Source: Paraburkholderia nodosa
GTDB taxonomy: Bacteria > Pseudomonadota > Gammaproteobacteria > Burkholderiales > Burkholderiaceae
NCBI RefSeq assembly: GCF_001718195.1
Contig: NZ_MCNV01000018.1
Location: forward strand, 98,150 to 162,149
Length of the DNA: 64,000 nt
Direction of reading: 5' to 3'
Of this stretch, positions 15,693-24,514 are shown piece after piece; positions within the stretch are counted from its first letter, which is position 1; each line of letters starts with the position of its first letter. The position numbers were made by a program, and so were the translations under genes. Under the pieces are notes generated by a model, which worked only from the letters and a program-made list of their open reading frames with translations, ran no database searches and was not told the origin of the DNA.

Positions 15693-16370
15693 GTGGAAAT
15701 AGCGAAGGCAGGAAGGAAGAAGCCCATCTCGCGCGGAGAGACTTCCTCGACGAACGGCGTAGAGGGATATCAGCAGCGTGTTAGCAGGGAAAAGCGCGCG
15801 CTGATCCTGGAGGTTGCAATTGCAACGTTCCTGGAAAGCGGATACGACGCGGCCACGATGGATTCCATTGGCGATCGCGCGACAGTGTCATACGCGACCC
15901 TGTACAAACATTTTCCCAGCAAGGAAACGCTGTTCGTCGAAGCGGTGGACCATCTGATCCATCAGCTATTCTCGAACTGGAAAGATCACGTCGTGCCCAA
16001 CGACGTCGAACCGGGCCTGCGCGAAATTGGACGCGCATTCTGCGAGCTCGTTTCAGACGCGCGGTTGATTTCCGCGATGCGCCTGATCATTGGGCAAGCG
16101 CGAAACTTTCCCGCGGTGGGCGCCCGCTTTCAACTTGCGAAGCATTTATTCAGCGATATTACGGATGCCTGGTTGCAAAGGCGCGTTGACGAAGGCGAGC
16201 TGCGTGTTGCCGACGTGCAGCTCGCGCGCGCAGAATTCATTGGTATGCTGGGCGAGACCGTTTTTTATCCTCGCCTCATGCAAACAGACTACGCCCTGTC
16301 CGACGATCAGGTAGAACGCGTCGTCGAGAGCGCCGTTTGCACTTTCCTGGCGCGATATCGAGTCCAATGA
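15693..16370 (+). CDS. TetR-family transcriptional regulator
   Basis: A 225-residue TetR protein. The helix-turn-helix is in ILEVAIATFLESGYDAATMDSIGDRATVSYATLYKHFPSKETLF. The C-terminal domain resembles AefR/TetR_C_7 types (REIGRAFCELVSDARLISAMRLII). It begins with GTG at 15693; TGGAG lies eight bases upstream. Being divergent from the DUF35 gene, with a 17-bp palindrome between them, it is the likely repressor of the thiolase/Mo-hydroxylase/CoA-transferase operon, with a pathway acyl-CoA or acid as the inducer. The link is inferred from context. Confidence 0.9.
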   Translation: MEIAKAGRKKPISRGETSSTNGVEGYQQRVSREKRALILEVAIATFLESGYDAATMDSIGDRATVSYATLYKHFPSKETLFVEAVDHLIHQLFSNWKDHVVPNDVEPGLREIGRAFCELVSDARLISAMRLIIGQARNFPAVGARFQLAKHLFSDITDAWLQRRVDEGELRVADVQLARAEFIGMLGETVFYPRLMQTDYALSDDQVERVVESAVCTFLARYRVQ

Positions 16371-16455
16371 ATCGCATCGCGGCGATCCCCGCTGCGTCCC
16401 TCCCGGCGCGGGCCCACCGAACAACAATTGCAGCCGCAACCGCGATGAGACCAAC

Positions 16456-17361
16456 ATGAGCGATTCAAATGACATTCGCTTCCTGCTGACCATACAGGAA
16501 ACCGGCAGCCTCGTTGCGGCAGCGAGAAAGCTTGGGCTGTCGCCGCCGGCGGTCACGCAGCGGTTGCAGCAGATCGAAAGAAAACTCGATATCCGCCTCG
16601 TCGACCGCAGCGCTCGCCGCTTACGGTTCACGGAAGAAGGAATGTTGCTGTGCCAACGCGGCGCACACCTGGTGACACAGTTCGACACGCTGCTCGAGGA
16701 TTTGCGCGCACGCCGCGGTGGGCTCGTCGGCACCGTGAGAGTTCGCGCGCCGCTAGGTTTCGGGCGGCGCTATCTCGCTTCCGTCGTTTCCCGCTTCCAG
16801 CAGGACAACCCCGACGTCGACATCGAGTTGACGCTCACCGATCAACCATTGACCGAGGCCGCCGACCGCTATGACATCGTGGTTCACATCGGCGATCTGC
16901 CTGCGTCGAATCTGATCGGCTATGCGATTGCGCCGAATGCACGCTTCGTGTGTGCATCCCCAGCGTTTCTGAAGCGCTTTCCGAACCCGGAAACCCCTGA
17001 CGATCTGGCCGAACTGCCATGTATCGTGCTGCGAGAGAACAACGAAGACGCATCGCTCTGGCAGTTCCGCAAGGGCCGCACGGCGCGCAGTATCCGCGTG
17101 TCGTCGAAGTTGAGCTGCAACGATGGCGAGGTGATTCGCCAATGGGCGTGTGAGGGCCGTGGCGTCATTCTCCGCTCGGAATGGGACGTTGCCGGCGATA
17201 TCGCGAAGGGAAACCTCGTGCGGCTGCTCCCCGCATGGAAGGCGCCCGACGCCGATGTGATCGCACTCACCAACAATCGCGCCGGATTGCCCGCACGCAC
17301 CCGGCAATTCATGCAGTATCTGCAGGCACATTTTCGCCCACAGCCGCCGTGGCGGAGCTAG
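16456..17361 (+). CDS. LysR-family transcriptional regulator
   Basis: A 301-residue LysR regulator. The helix-turn-helix is DIRFLLTIQETGSLVAAARKLGLSPPAVTQRLQQIERKL; the effector domain begins VRVRAPLGFGRRYLASVVSRF and includes DIVVHIGDLPASNLIGYAIAPN and FVCASPAFLKRF, typical of the CrgA/DhT-like group. It reads in the same direction as the HAD, D-serine-dehydratase-like and RidA genes that follow after 118 bp, and may activate them, although most LysR regulators are divergent from their targets. No effector can be named. Confidence 0.92.
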   Translation: MSDSNDIRFLLTIQETGSLVAAARKLGLSPPAVTQRLQQIERKLDIRLVDRSARRLRFTEEGMLLCQRGAHLVTQFDTLLEDLRARRGGLVGTVRVRAPLGFGRRYLASVVSRFQQDNPDVDIELTLTDQPLTEAADRYDIVVHIGDLPASNLIGYAIAPNARFVCASPAFLKRFPNPETPDDLAELPCIVLRENNEDASLWQFRKGRTARSIRVSSKLSCNDGEVIRQWACEGRGVILRSEWDVAGDIAKGNLVRLLPAWKAPDADVIALTNNRAGLPARTRQFMQYLQAHFRPQPPWRS

Positions 17362-17479
17362 CCGACACCTCGAAAGACATTCAATCTTTCTGAATGATTG
17401 ATTTCGTGCGACTGAATTCCCGGCGCCTGATCGAACTCTATACTTGATGCCATGAACGAACCGCATGGAGGCCTCGCTC

Positions 17480-18166
17480 ATGAGCAGTCCATCTTCAACG
17501 ACCGGCTATCCGAAGGCGGTCCTCTTCGATCTTCTCACCGCGCTGCTCGACTCGTGGACGCTCTGGAACCGCTCCGCAGGCTCGGAGCAGGCGGGGCGTG
17601 CGTGGCGCGCCGAGTACCTACGTCTAACCTACGGTTGCGGGCGCTACGTCGCCTACGAACAGCTGGTAAAGCAGTCCGCGGTGCACGTGGGCTTGCCCGA
17701 ATCCTCCGCACTCGCGCTTGAGGCAGACTGGCTTCAACTGACACCGTGGAGCGGTGCCGTCGAGGCAGTGCAACAGCTTCAACCGCATTGCAAGATCGCC
17801 ATCGTAACCAACTGCTCGATACGACTTGGCCGCCAGGCGGCAGGAATCTTTCCCGTCAAATGGGATGCCGTAATCACCGCCGAAGAAGCCGGCGCATACA
17901 AACCCGACCCGACGCCCTATCGCCTGGCGCTCGACGTGCTCGGCGTGACGCCTTCGGAGGCCGTCTTCGTCGCCGGCTCGAGCTACGACATGTTCGGCAC
18001 CGCCTCGGTCGGCTTGCGGACTTATTGGCACAACAGGGTTGCCCTGCCCTTGGTAGAAGGTGCGCCGCCTCCCGAAATCGAGGCGCCGACACTGGAATCA
18101 CTTGTGCCCTGGTGCAGCCGGTTCCGACATTTCGGCGCACAACAAGCTGCCCAACTGAAATCATGA
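17480..18166 (+). CDS. HAD-superfamily hydrolase, haloacid-dehalogenase type
   Basis: A 228-residue HAD protein. Motif I is AVLFDLLTALLDSW, motif II IAIVTNCS, motif III AGAYKPDPTPYRLAL and motif IV VFVAGSSYDMFGTASVGLRTYW. The second aspartate of the phosphatase DxD motif is replaced by Leu, and motif IV lacks the DD pair; both features are like type II 2-haloacid dehalogenases and unlike phosphatases. I start at the ATG at 17480, which has GGAGG eight bases upstream; an upstream ATG at 17465 overlaps that site. Its stop overlaps the next start as ATGA, so it is co-translated with the D-serine-dehydratase-like enzyme. Substrate unknown. Confidence 0.85.
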   Translation: MSSPSSTTGYPKAVLFDLLTALLDSWTLWNRSAGSEQAGRAWRAEYLRLTYGCGRYVAYEQLVKQSAVHVGLPESSALALEADWLQLTPWSGAVEAVQQLQPHCKIAIVTNCSIRLGRQAAGIFPVKWDAVITAEEAGAYKPDPTPYRLALDVLGVTPSEAVFVAGSSYDMFGTASVGLRTYWHNRVALPLVEGAPPPEIEAPTLESLVPWCSRFRHFGAQQAAQLKS

Positions 18167-19299
18167 AACTTGATCAACTCGATACCCCTGCAGCCCTGGT
18201 CGATATCCCGCGGATGAACAGGAATATTGCGCGTATGCAGTCGCGCCTGAACGCGCTCGGCGTGAAGTTTCGCCCGCACGTGAAAACGACCAAATGTAGG
18301 GAGGTGGTGCACGCGCAACTGGCAGCCGGCGCGAACGGCATCACGGTTTCGACGCTGAAGGAAGCGGAAGCGTTCTTTGCGGCTGGCGTGACCGATATTC
18401 TCTACGCGGTCAGTATCGTGCCGTCGAAGCTGCCAAGAGCGATGGCGCTCCGACAACGGGGCTGCGATCTGAAGCTGGTGGTGGACAACACGCGCGCAGC
18501 GGTAGAAGTCGCGAGGTATTGCGCCGGGCAGAAGGAAGCCTTCGAAGTCTGGATCGAGGTGGATACAGATGGGCATCGCTCAGGGATCGCGCCGGAGCAG
18601 GATGCGTTGCTGGAGGTCGGGCGCATCCTGCATGACAGCGGCGTCAAGCTCGGCGGCGTGATGACACACGCGGGCTCCAGCTACGAGCTTCACACGCCCG
18701 ATGCGCTGTCTGCGCTCGCCGAACAGGAACGCGCAGGCTGTGTTCGCGCAGCGCAACGGCTGCGTGACGCGGGCCTCCCTTGTGACGCGGTGAGCGTCGG
18801 TTCGACACCCACCGCGTTGTCCGCCGAGAAACTGGATGGCGTATCCGAGGTGCGCGCGGGTGTTTACGTCTTTTTTGATCTCGTGATGCGCAACATCGGC
18901 GTATGCTCGACCGATGACATCGCTTTGAGCGTGCTCACGACGGTTATCGGCCATCAGCCGGAAAAAGACTGGGTGATCGTGGACGCAGGCTGGATGGCGA
19001 TGAGCCGCGACCGCGGGACGTCGCGGCAGACGGAAGATTTCGGATATGGTCTGCCCTGTAGTCTCGATGGCACGCCTTTGACCGACTGGGTTTTAAGCGG
19101 TGCAAACCAGGAGCACGGGATTTTGTCGCCGGCTCATGAAACACAGCAAACAACGAACCTGGCGACCCGCTTTCCGATCGGAACGAAGCTGCGTATCCTG
19201 CCCAATCATGCCTGCGCAACAGGCACGCAGTTCCCGGAGTATCACGCGCTATCCGCAGATGGCGAAACAACCGTATGGAGCCGCTTTCATGGCTGGTAA
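18163..19299 (+). CDS. DSD1-type D-serine dehydratase / D-threonine aldolase family PLP enzyme
   Basis: A 378-residue fold-type III (alanine-racemase-like) PLP enzyme. Lys in RPHVKTTKCREV forms the PLP aldimine. The C-terminal metal site reads LPNHACATGTQF, a His-x-Cys pair. In the family His-x-Cys is the form of zinc-dependent D-serine dehydratase (Dsd1), whereas D-threonine aldolases have His-x-Asp, so dehydratase activity is favoured. Products would be pyruvate (or an oxo acid) and ammonia through an enamine. It overlaps HAD upstream by 4 bp and the RidA gene downstream by 11 bp. D-serine is the leading substrate guess; D-threonine or 3-hydroxyaspartate cannot be ruled out. Confidence 0.85.
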   Translation: MKLDQLDTPAALVDIPRMNRNIARMQSRLNALGVKFRPHVKTTKCREVVHAQLAAGANGITVSTLKEAEAFFAAGVTDILYAVSIVPSKLPRAMALRQRGCDLKLVVDNTRAAVEVARYCAGQKEAFEVWIEVDTDGHRSGIAPEQDALLEVGRILHDSGVKLGGVMTHAGSSYELHTPDALSALAEQERAGCVRAAQRLRDAGLPCDAVSVGSTPTALSAEKLDGVSEVRAGVYVFFDLVMRNIGVCSTDDIALSVLTTVIGHQPEKDWVIVDAGWMAMSRDRGTSRQTEDFGYGLPCSLDGTPLTDWVLSGANQEHGILSPAHETQQTTNLATRFPIGTKLRILPNHACATGTQFPEYHALSADGETTVWSRFHGW

Positions 19300-19693
19300 C
19301 GAATCGGGCACGCGATTGCCGCGCACGGAAAACCCGGTGAACCTGCGTCCCCCGGGGGGCCACTATAGTCACGTGGCGATTGCAAACGGACTGGTCTTCG
19401 TGTCGGGTCAGTTGCCGATCGACGCGCAGGGCCAAAAGCTGACCGACGCGTCGTTCGAGGCGCAGGCCGAGCAGGTGCTGGCGAATCTCAAGGTTGCGCT
19501 AGAAGGCGCAGGCAGCAGCATCGCGCAACTGGTCCAGGTTCGCGTCTATCTCGACGATATCGAGCATTGGCCGAGTTTCAATCAGATCTACGCGGATTGG
19601 GCGAGCGAGGCGCGGCCGGCACGCACAATCGTGCCGACGGGACCGCTCCACTTCGGCTTCAAGATCGAGATCGAAGCGACAGCAGTGCTATAA
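19289..19693 (+). CDS. RidA-family enamine/imine deaminase
   Basis: A 134-residue RidA (YjgF/YER057c/UK114) protein. NLRPPGGHYSHVAIANGLVFVSGQLPID and VLANLKVALEGAGSSIAQLVQVRVYLDDI are family blocks, and the conserved Arg is in EARPARTIVPTG before the KIEIEATAVL strand. RidA hydrolyses 2-aminoacrylate and related imines. It starts inside the dehydratase-like gene, 11 bp before that stop, with GGAG at about 19277. Coupling a RidA to a serine-dehydratase-type enzyme makes chemical sense, because the dehydratase releases exactly the enamine that RidA clears. Confidence 0.92.
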   Translation: MAGNESGTRLPRTENPVNLRPPGGHYSHVAIANGLVFVSGQLPIDAQGQKLTDASFEAQAEQVLANLKVALEGAGSSIAQLVQVRVYLDDIEHWPSFNQIYADWASEARPARTIVPTGPLHFGFKIEIEATAVL

Positions 19694-19716
19694 GGTTGCT
19701 TGTGCTCGCGGCAGAG

Positions 19717-21273
19717 TCACGACGTACCCGATGCGATCTTGAATTCCGAAACGACATTGTCGAGCAGCGCGGCCTGCTCCTTGAGCGACTGGGCTGCGGC
19801 TGCAGCCTGCTCGACGAGTGCCGCATTTTGCTGAGTCGTTGTGTCCATTTGCACGACCGCGCCACTCACCTGCTCGATGTCGTGACTCTGTTCCTGCGTA
19901 GCCCGGTGCAACTCAGCCATCAACCCGCTTACCGCTGAGACTGACGACACGACCTCGGTCATGATCGTGCCTGCCCTTTGCGCGAGCAGCGAACCTTGGT
20001 CGATCTTCCCGACCGTCGCATCGATCAACTGCTTGATCTCTTTTGCCGCCTGCGCACTTCGTTGAGCGAGACTTCGGACCTCACTCGCAACGACCGCAAA
20101 ACCGCGCCCGAGTTCTCCAGCCCGTGCCGCCTCGACGGCGGCATTCAGCGCCAGAATGTTGGTCTGGAAGGCGATGCTCTCTATCAGGCCCACGATTTCG
20201 GCGACCTTGCTGGAATGCACCGATATGCCTTGCATCGTCCGGACGACTTCGTGAACCACCTCGCCGCCCGCAGATGCCGTTTGTGAAGCCGCCAAGGCCT
20301 GTCGACTCACGGTATCGGCAGTCTCCGCGTTCTTCTTGACGGCCCGCGTCAGCTGCGCCATGTTCGCGGCTGCAAGCTCGAGCGACGCTGCCTGTTGCTC
20401 GGTTCGCCGCGAAAGATCCGCGCTGCCGGAGGCAATCTCCTGTGCGCCGACGTTGATGGTTTCCGTGCCGCCGCGAACGCTCCGGACAGTTCGCACCAGC
20501 GCGTCCTGCATCGTCCTGACGTCCGCCATGAGCATTCCCATCTCGTTCCGATATTCGGCGAGCACATCACCCTGAAGATTGCCTGAGGCAATGCGCGCGA
20601 GATGTGTCTTGATTTCAGCGATAGGGCTCACCACGATTCCAACGAGGATCCGCCGAGCCCCTATTCCCACGGCAAGTGCGACCACCGCCGTTGCCGCAAG
20701 CATGGCGACCATCAAATGAAAGCGCGACTGCGCCTGCGCAAAACGCTCTCGTTGCAGGTCGACGACCGCGTTCTCGCGTTCCTTCATCGCGCTCTGATAA
20801 GACGCCACCGCATCCTGTGTCGCCTTCCCCTGGAGTTCCTTGAAGTGGCCGAAATCCATTTGGCCGAGCGCGTCAGCCGCGGGCAGGATTGCCTTGTCGA
20901 GGACCGACCGGCGGCGCTCTGCCAGCTGCTTCGCCGCATCGGAGTCTGCGCCCGATTGCAGTGAAAGATATTTCGAGAATTCTAGTTCGGAATCCTTTAG
21001 ATCCTGTCGCGCGCCCGAGAGCAAGTCCGGCTCCGGGTCACCCAGACCATACAACGAAAGGTAGCTGTCGAGTGAAACGCGTGCGCGCTGAAGCAAGGCG
21101 TCACTGGTCTTCAGCGCGACCAGCGAACTGGTATCCACTTCATACATCGCTCGCAGCTCGTCGTTGTTCAGCTTCAGCGCCAGAATGCCCGCAGAGCTCG
21201 TCACAGCAAGGATGACGACAAACACCGAAATTACGCAGGTCAGCCCGCTTTTGATACCGAGCCCCTTGAGCAT
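19717..21273 (-). CDS. Methyl-accepting chemotaxis protein
   Basis: A 518-residue chemoreceptor. It has an N-terminal membrane helix (TCVISVFVVILAVTSSAGILAL), a periplasmic four-helix-bundle domain (~residues 35-185), a second membrane helix (LMVAMLAATAVVALAVGIGA), a HAMP domain and a cytoplasmic signalling domain with the hairpin tip IESIAFQTNILALNAAVEAARAGELGRGFAVVASEVR. The ATG at 21273 follows a GGGGGGAAAC ribosome site. The C-terminus has no NWETF-type CheR-binding pentapeptide that I can see. It converges on RidA with 23 bp between. The ligand is unknown; proximity to amino-acid and sugar genes is suggestive only. Confidence 0.92.
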   Translation of the reverse strand: MLKGLGIKSGLTCVISVFVVILAVTSSAGILALKLNNDELRAMYEVDTSSLVALKTSDALLQRARVSLDSYLSLYGLGDPEPDLLSGARQDLKDSELEFSKYLSLQSGADSDAAKQLAERRRSVLDKAILPAADALGQMDFGHFKELQGKATQDAVASYQSAMKERENAVVDLQRERFAQAQSRFHLMVAMLAATAVVALAVGIGARRILVGIVVSPIAEIKTHLARIASGNLQGDVLAEYRNEMGMLMADVRTMQDALVRTVRSVRGGTETINVGAQEIASGSADLSRRTEQQAASLELAAANMAQLTRAVKKNAETADTVSRQALAASQTASAGGEVVHEVVRTMQGISVHSSKVAEIVGLIESIAFQTNILALNAAVEAARAGELGRGFAVVASEVRSLAQRSAQAAKEIKQLIDATVGKIDQGSLLAQRAGTIMTEVVSSVSAVSGLMAELHRATQEQSHDIEQVSGAVVQMDTTTQQNAALVEQAAAAAQSLKEQAALLDNVVSEFKIASGTS

Positions 21274-21369
21274 GTTTCCCCCCGATTCATGATGTGTCAA
21301 ATCGACCTCTCCACACGGGCCGTGACGACCTTTTTATTAGTATGAAAAGATTCCAACTGCAATAAACCA

Positions 21370-22352
21370 CTACTCCGCCGAGTAGCGCGCGGTCCTCGTC
21401 AGAGACGCCAGACGTTCGACTGTGAAGCTGACCCGACGGCTGAGCGTTTGTCCCGCAGCAAGAACCGAAAGCCCGTGCAAGCCATCGCCGTCGCGGATGT
21501 AGCGGTGTTCCGATTGATCATTCATCACCTGGAACGAAAACGAATCGTCTTCCGGATATGCACAAAGGCGATAGCAGTCCGTGTTTCCCACGATCGCGAG
21601 AGAAAACTGTCGCGCCGGCCATTCGACCAGCGCCCTCCCTCCCCAGCCAGTGAACGCGTGGCCTTCGCCGGTAAAGGGTATGTCACCCCGAATTGCCACG
21701 CGAACGGAGCCGGAACGAGCCTGGGAGTCTTTCCGTTCTCTCGTGCAATCCAGATCCAGCCCGCCGGCGCGCTTATGCGGGTATCCGCGTCGCGCACCAG
21801 GGCCGGACTGACCTCGATTTCGCACGGTAGCGGCGTGTGTCCCGTATTCTCGAGTTCGACGGCGATTTCCAGTGTCGGCCCGTCAAGCTCATATGTCTGG
21901 ACTGCCCTATAGCGCTCTGCGACTTCGGCTATCAAGCGGAGACATTTTTCTCCGGTCGAGTCGATTTTCCAGTCGCCCATAAGTGCAACATCGGCCAGCG
22001 GAACCCGCCGACTTGCGCCGATTGGCTGTGATCCTGACGACGTCGCCGCAGCCCGGATGTCCTGCGCCACGTTCTGAACCCAGATCGACGGTTGACACGA
22101 TAGTCGACGGGGAGCAGTTCTATGCCCTCGCCGCTGCGCCTGTCGAAAGACGGGCGTCCACACGCCCCGGTCGTTCCACTCTAGTTGCGCAATCCCGCCG
22201 TGGCGCCCCGCCTCTACGTCGAGCCTCAGATAGGCATTCGAAAGCGTCGTCTGCCGATACGCCTTCCCGCCTGTGCCCTGCTCTGGCTCTCCAGGTTGCG
22301 CCGCCTTCCCGAAGCCTGGCTCTCGTAAATCCGTTTCCCGCAACTCGAGCAT
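21370..22352 (-). pseudogene. Frameshifted aldose 1-epimerase-like gene
   Basis: Two frames are needed to follow one protein. The upstream frame (from 22352) contains LRLDVEAGRHGGIAQLEWNDRG, ELDGPTLEIAVELENTGHTPLPCEIEVSPALVRDADTRISAPA and loses similarity near PLPAKA. The frame shifted by one base takes over with TGEGHAFTGWGGRALVEWPARQF and ends LAAGQTLSRRVSFTVERL at 21370. The break is at about 21.66-21.70 kb. Residues of the central part (around 22.0-22.14 kb) also fit the family poorly, so there may be more damage. It follows the YjfF-like permease in the same direction, where an epimerase for the imported sugar would be expected. Confidence 0.75.
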
Positions 22353-22397
22353 GTTCTCCCCTCTCGTTCGGCCAGACTGGATATCAACCTGAGACGT

Positions 22398-23477
22398 TCA
22401 GGTCGTCGTGACGAGATCACCGCGACCGCGCTTATCCCGCCCCCGCTGCCCACCGTGCGATGGCCCGGCCGAGGTCGACGCGAGATCTGTGCCGCCCTTG
22501 CGGCGTCGACCCGCGTGCCGCTCGATGATCCGCTGCAGCAGACAGAACACGCAGAGCAATGCGCCGATGACGATGCGCGTCCACCACGAACTCAACGTGC
22601 CGTCGAAGGTGATCAGCGTCTGGATGGTGCCGAGGATGCCGACGCCGAATAGCGAGCCAATTACGTAGCCGACCCCGCCGGTCAACAACGTTCCGCCGAT
22701 CACCGTTGCAGCGATCGCATCGAGTTCCATCCCCTGTGCCTGCAGTCCGTACCCGGAAAGCACATACAGCGTGAAGATCACCCCGCCCAGCGCCGAGCAG
22801 AAGCCGCTCAACGCATACACTGCGATCTTCGTTCTTGCGACTGGCAAGCCCATAAGGAGCGCAGAGCGCTCATTGCCGCCAATTGCATAAACGTTGCGCC
22901 CGAAGCGCGTAAAGTGCGCGATGAAAATGGCGATCACGAGCGTCGCAATGCCAACCAGCGATCCGGCATTGAGGGAGCCGCCGCCGACCGGAATATTCAG
23001 AGACGCGACAGCATGGAACGTCGGCTCGTCGATTGTGATCGATTCCGTCGTAATCAGGAAGCATGCGCCGCGAGCCAGGAACATGCCCGCGAGCGTGATG
23101 ATGAACGGCTGCAGGCGGAAGAAGTGAATCAGCGCTCCCATCGCGGCACCGTAGAGCGCGCCGAAAACCAGCACGATCGGCACGACGACCCAGATGGGCC
23201 AATGCAGCCACTGCGCGCCCACAGCGCACAGTATCGTGGTCAGGGCAACCACAGCGCCGACCGACAGGTCGATGCCCCCCGACAGGATCACGAACGTCAT
23301 GCCAATCGCCACGACGAGCAGAAACGCGTTGTCAACGAACAGGCCCGTCAAAACCTGCATCGAAAAGAAGCCGGTGTACATGACAGAACCAAACCCGAAC
23401 AGCGCGGCGAACAGCACGATCGTTGCGACGATGGGCAGGGTTCTCGGATCGGCCAGACGACCAGTCAGCTTTCTCAT
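22398..23477 (-). CDS. yjfF: Sugar ABC transporter permease, YjfF type
   Basis: A 359-residue membrane protein with the BPD_transp_2 fold of ribose/galactofuranose importers. FVILSGGIDLSVGAVVALTT and GGVIFTLYVLSGYGLQAQGMELDAIAATVIGGTLLTGG are the hallmark blocks, in about ten hydrophobic segments. The C-terminal ~35 residues are hydrophilic and low in complexity (RRRKGGTDLAS...GQRGRDKRGRGD), longer than usual. It overlaps the preceding permease by ATGA. With 23474-27105 it forms a complete YtfQRT-YjfF-like importer, whose E. coli counterpart takes up galactofuranose; the sugar here is inferred. Confidence 0.9.
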   Translation of the reverse strand: MRKLTGRLADPRTLPIVATIVLFAALFGFGSVMYTGFFSMQVLTGLFVDNAFLLVVAIGMTFVILSGGIDLSVGAVVALTTILCAVGAQWLHWPIWVVVPIVLVFGALYGAAMGALIHFFRLQPFIITLAGMFLARGACFLITTESITIDEPTFHAVASLNIPVGGGSLNAGSLVGIATLVIAIFIAHFTRFGRNVYAIGGNERSALLMGLPVARTKIAVYALSGFCSALGGVIFTLYVLSGYGLQAQGMELDAIAATVIGGTLLTGGVGYVIGSLFGVGILGTIQTLITFDGTLSSWWTRIVIGALLCVFCLLQRIIERHAGRRRKGGTDLASTSAGPSHGGQRGRDKRGRGDLVTTT

Positions 23478-24514
23478 GATGGACTCGTTCCGGTGGATGC
23501 GCGTTCGCGCGCCGGGGAAAGAAGATGTTTCACCTGCCTGACAACCAGCGCACGCGCAACCTCCGACTGAATGACACTCACCGCGACCACGACAATCGCC
23601 TTGACAACGAGCGTTGCTTCCGGCGGCACACCGATCGAATAGGTCGTGTAGGTCAACGTCTGGATGATCAATGCGCCGAGCACCGTGCCGCCAAGACTGA
23701 AGCGGCCGCCAAGCAACGACGTCCCGCCGAGCGTCACGGCCAGAATCGCGTCGAGTTCGAGCAACAGACCCGCATTGTTTCCATCGGCACTCCGTACGTT
23801 CGAGCTGGCGATGATCCCGGCGAGCGCCGCCATCAACCCACAGATGACATACACGCCGAAGACGATCGCGCCGGAACGCAGCCCGACCAGCCGCGTTGCG
23901 ACAGGATTGACGCCAATGGAGCGGACAAAGAGTCCGAGCGCGGTGCGGTTCACCAGAAGCGCGAGCGCGAGCGTCACGACGACCGCGATCCAGACCGAGC
24001 AGGGAACCATCGCCAGATATCCATCTCCCAGCCTGAGGTAGCCAGGTGCACCGATGGGAATAATCTGGCCGCCGGTCAGCAACTGTGCGACGCCCCGCCC
24101 TGCGACCATCAATATGAGTGTGGCGATGATCGGCTGCATCCCGACGAGCGCGACAAGCAGACCGTTCCACATCCCGGCCAACAGTCCGACGGTAATCGCC
24201 GCCCCAAGCGCCATGCCAACGCGCGACGGATCCGCCTCGAGGATGATCGCGGCGGCCGCGCCCGCAATGGCTACCGTTGCTCCGACCGAGATGTCGATGC
24301 CTCGCGTCGCGATGACGAGCGTCATGCCGAGGGAGACCATCACGAGCGGCGCAGCACGATTGAGGATGTCGATCGGCGCACCGAAAAGATGACCGTCGAG
24401 GACTGTCACAGAGAGAAAGCTTGCGCGATGCGCCACGTCCAGAAGAATCAGCAAGACGAGTGTGATGGCGGGCCAGACCAGTTGATGCCGCACCAGCGCG
24501 CGAACCGGTTTCAT
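23474..24514 (-). CDS. ytfT: Sugar ABC transporter permease, YtfT type
   Basis: A 346-residue permease of the same fold as its neighbour. LVIATRGIDISVGATVAIAGAAAA and GGTSLLGGRFSLGGTVLGALIIQTL are the key blocks. It overlaps the ATPase gene upstream and the second permease downstream by 4 bp each, so all three are coupled. The two permeases would form the heterodimeric channel of the importer. The gene lies between the ytfR- and yjfF-like genes exactly as in the E. coli operon. Confidence 0.9.
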   Translation of the reverse strand: MKPVRALVRHQLVWPAITLVLLILLDVAHRASFLSVTVLDGHLFGAPIDILNRAAPLVMVSLGMTLVIATRGIDISVGATVAIAGAAAAIILEADPSRVGMALGAAITVGLLAGMWNGLLVALVGMQPIIATLILMVAGRGVAQLLTGGQIIPIGAPGYLRLGDGYLAMVPCSVWIAVVVTLALALLVNRTALGLFVRSIGVNPVATRLVGLRSGAIVFGVYVICGLMAALAGIIASSNVRSADGNNAGLLLELDAILAVTLGGTSLLGGRFSLGGTVLGALIIQTLTYTTYSIGVPPEATLVVKAIVVVAVSVIQSEVARALVVRQVKHLLSPARERASTGTSPS

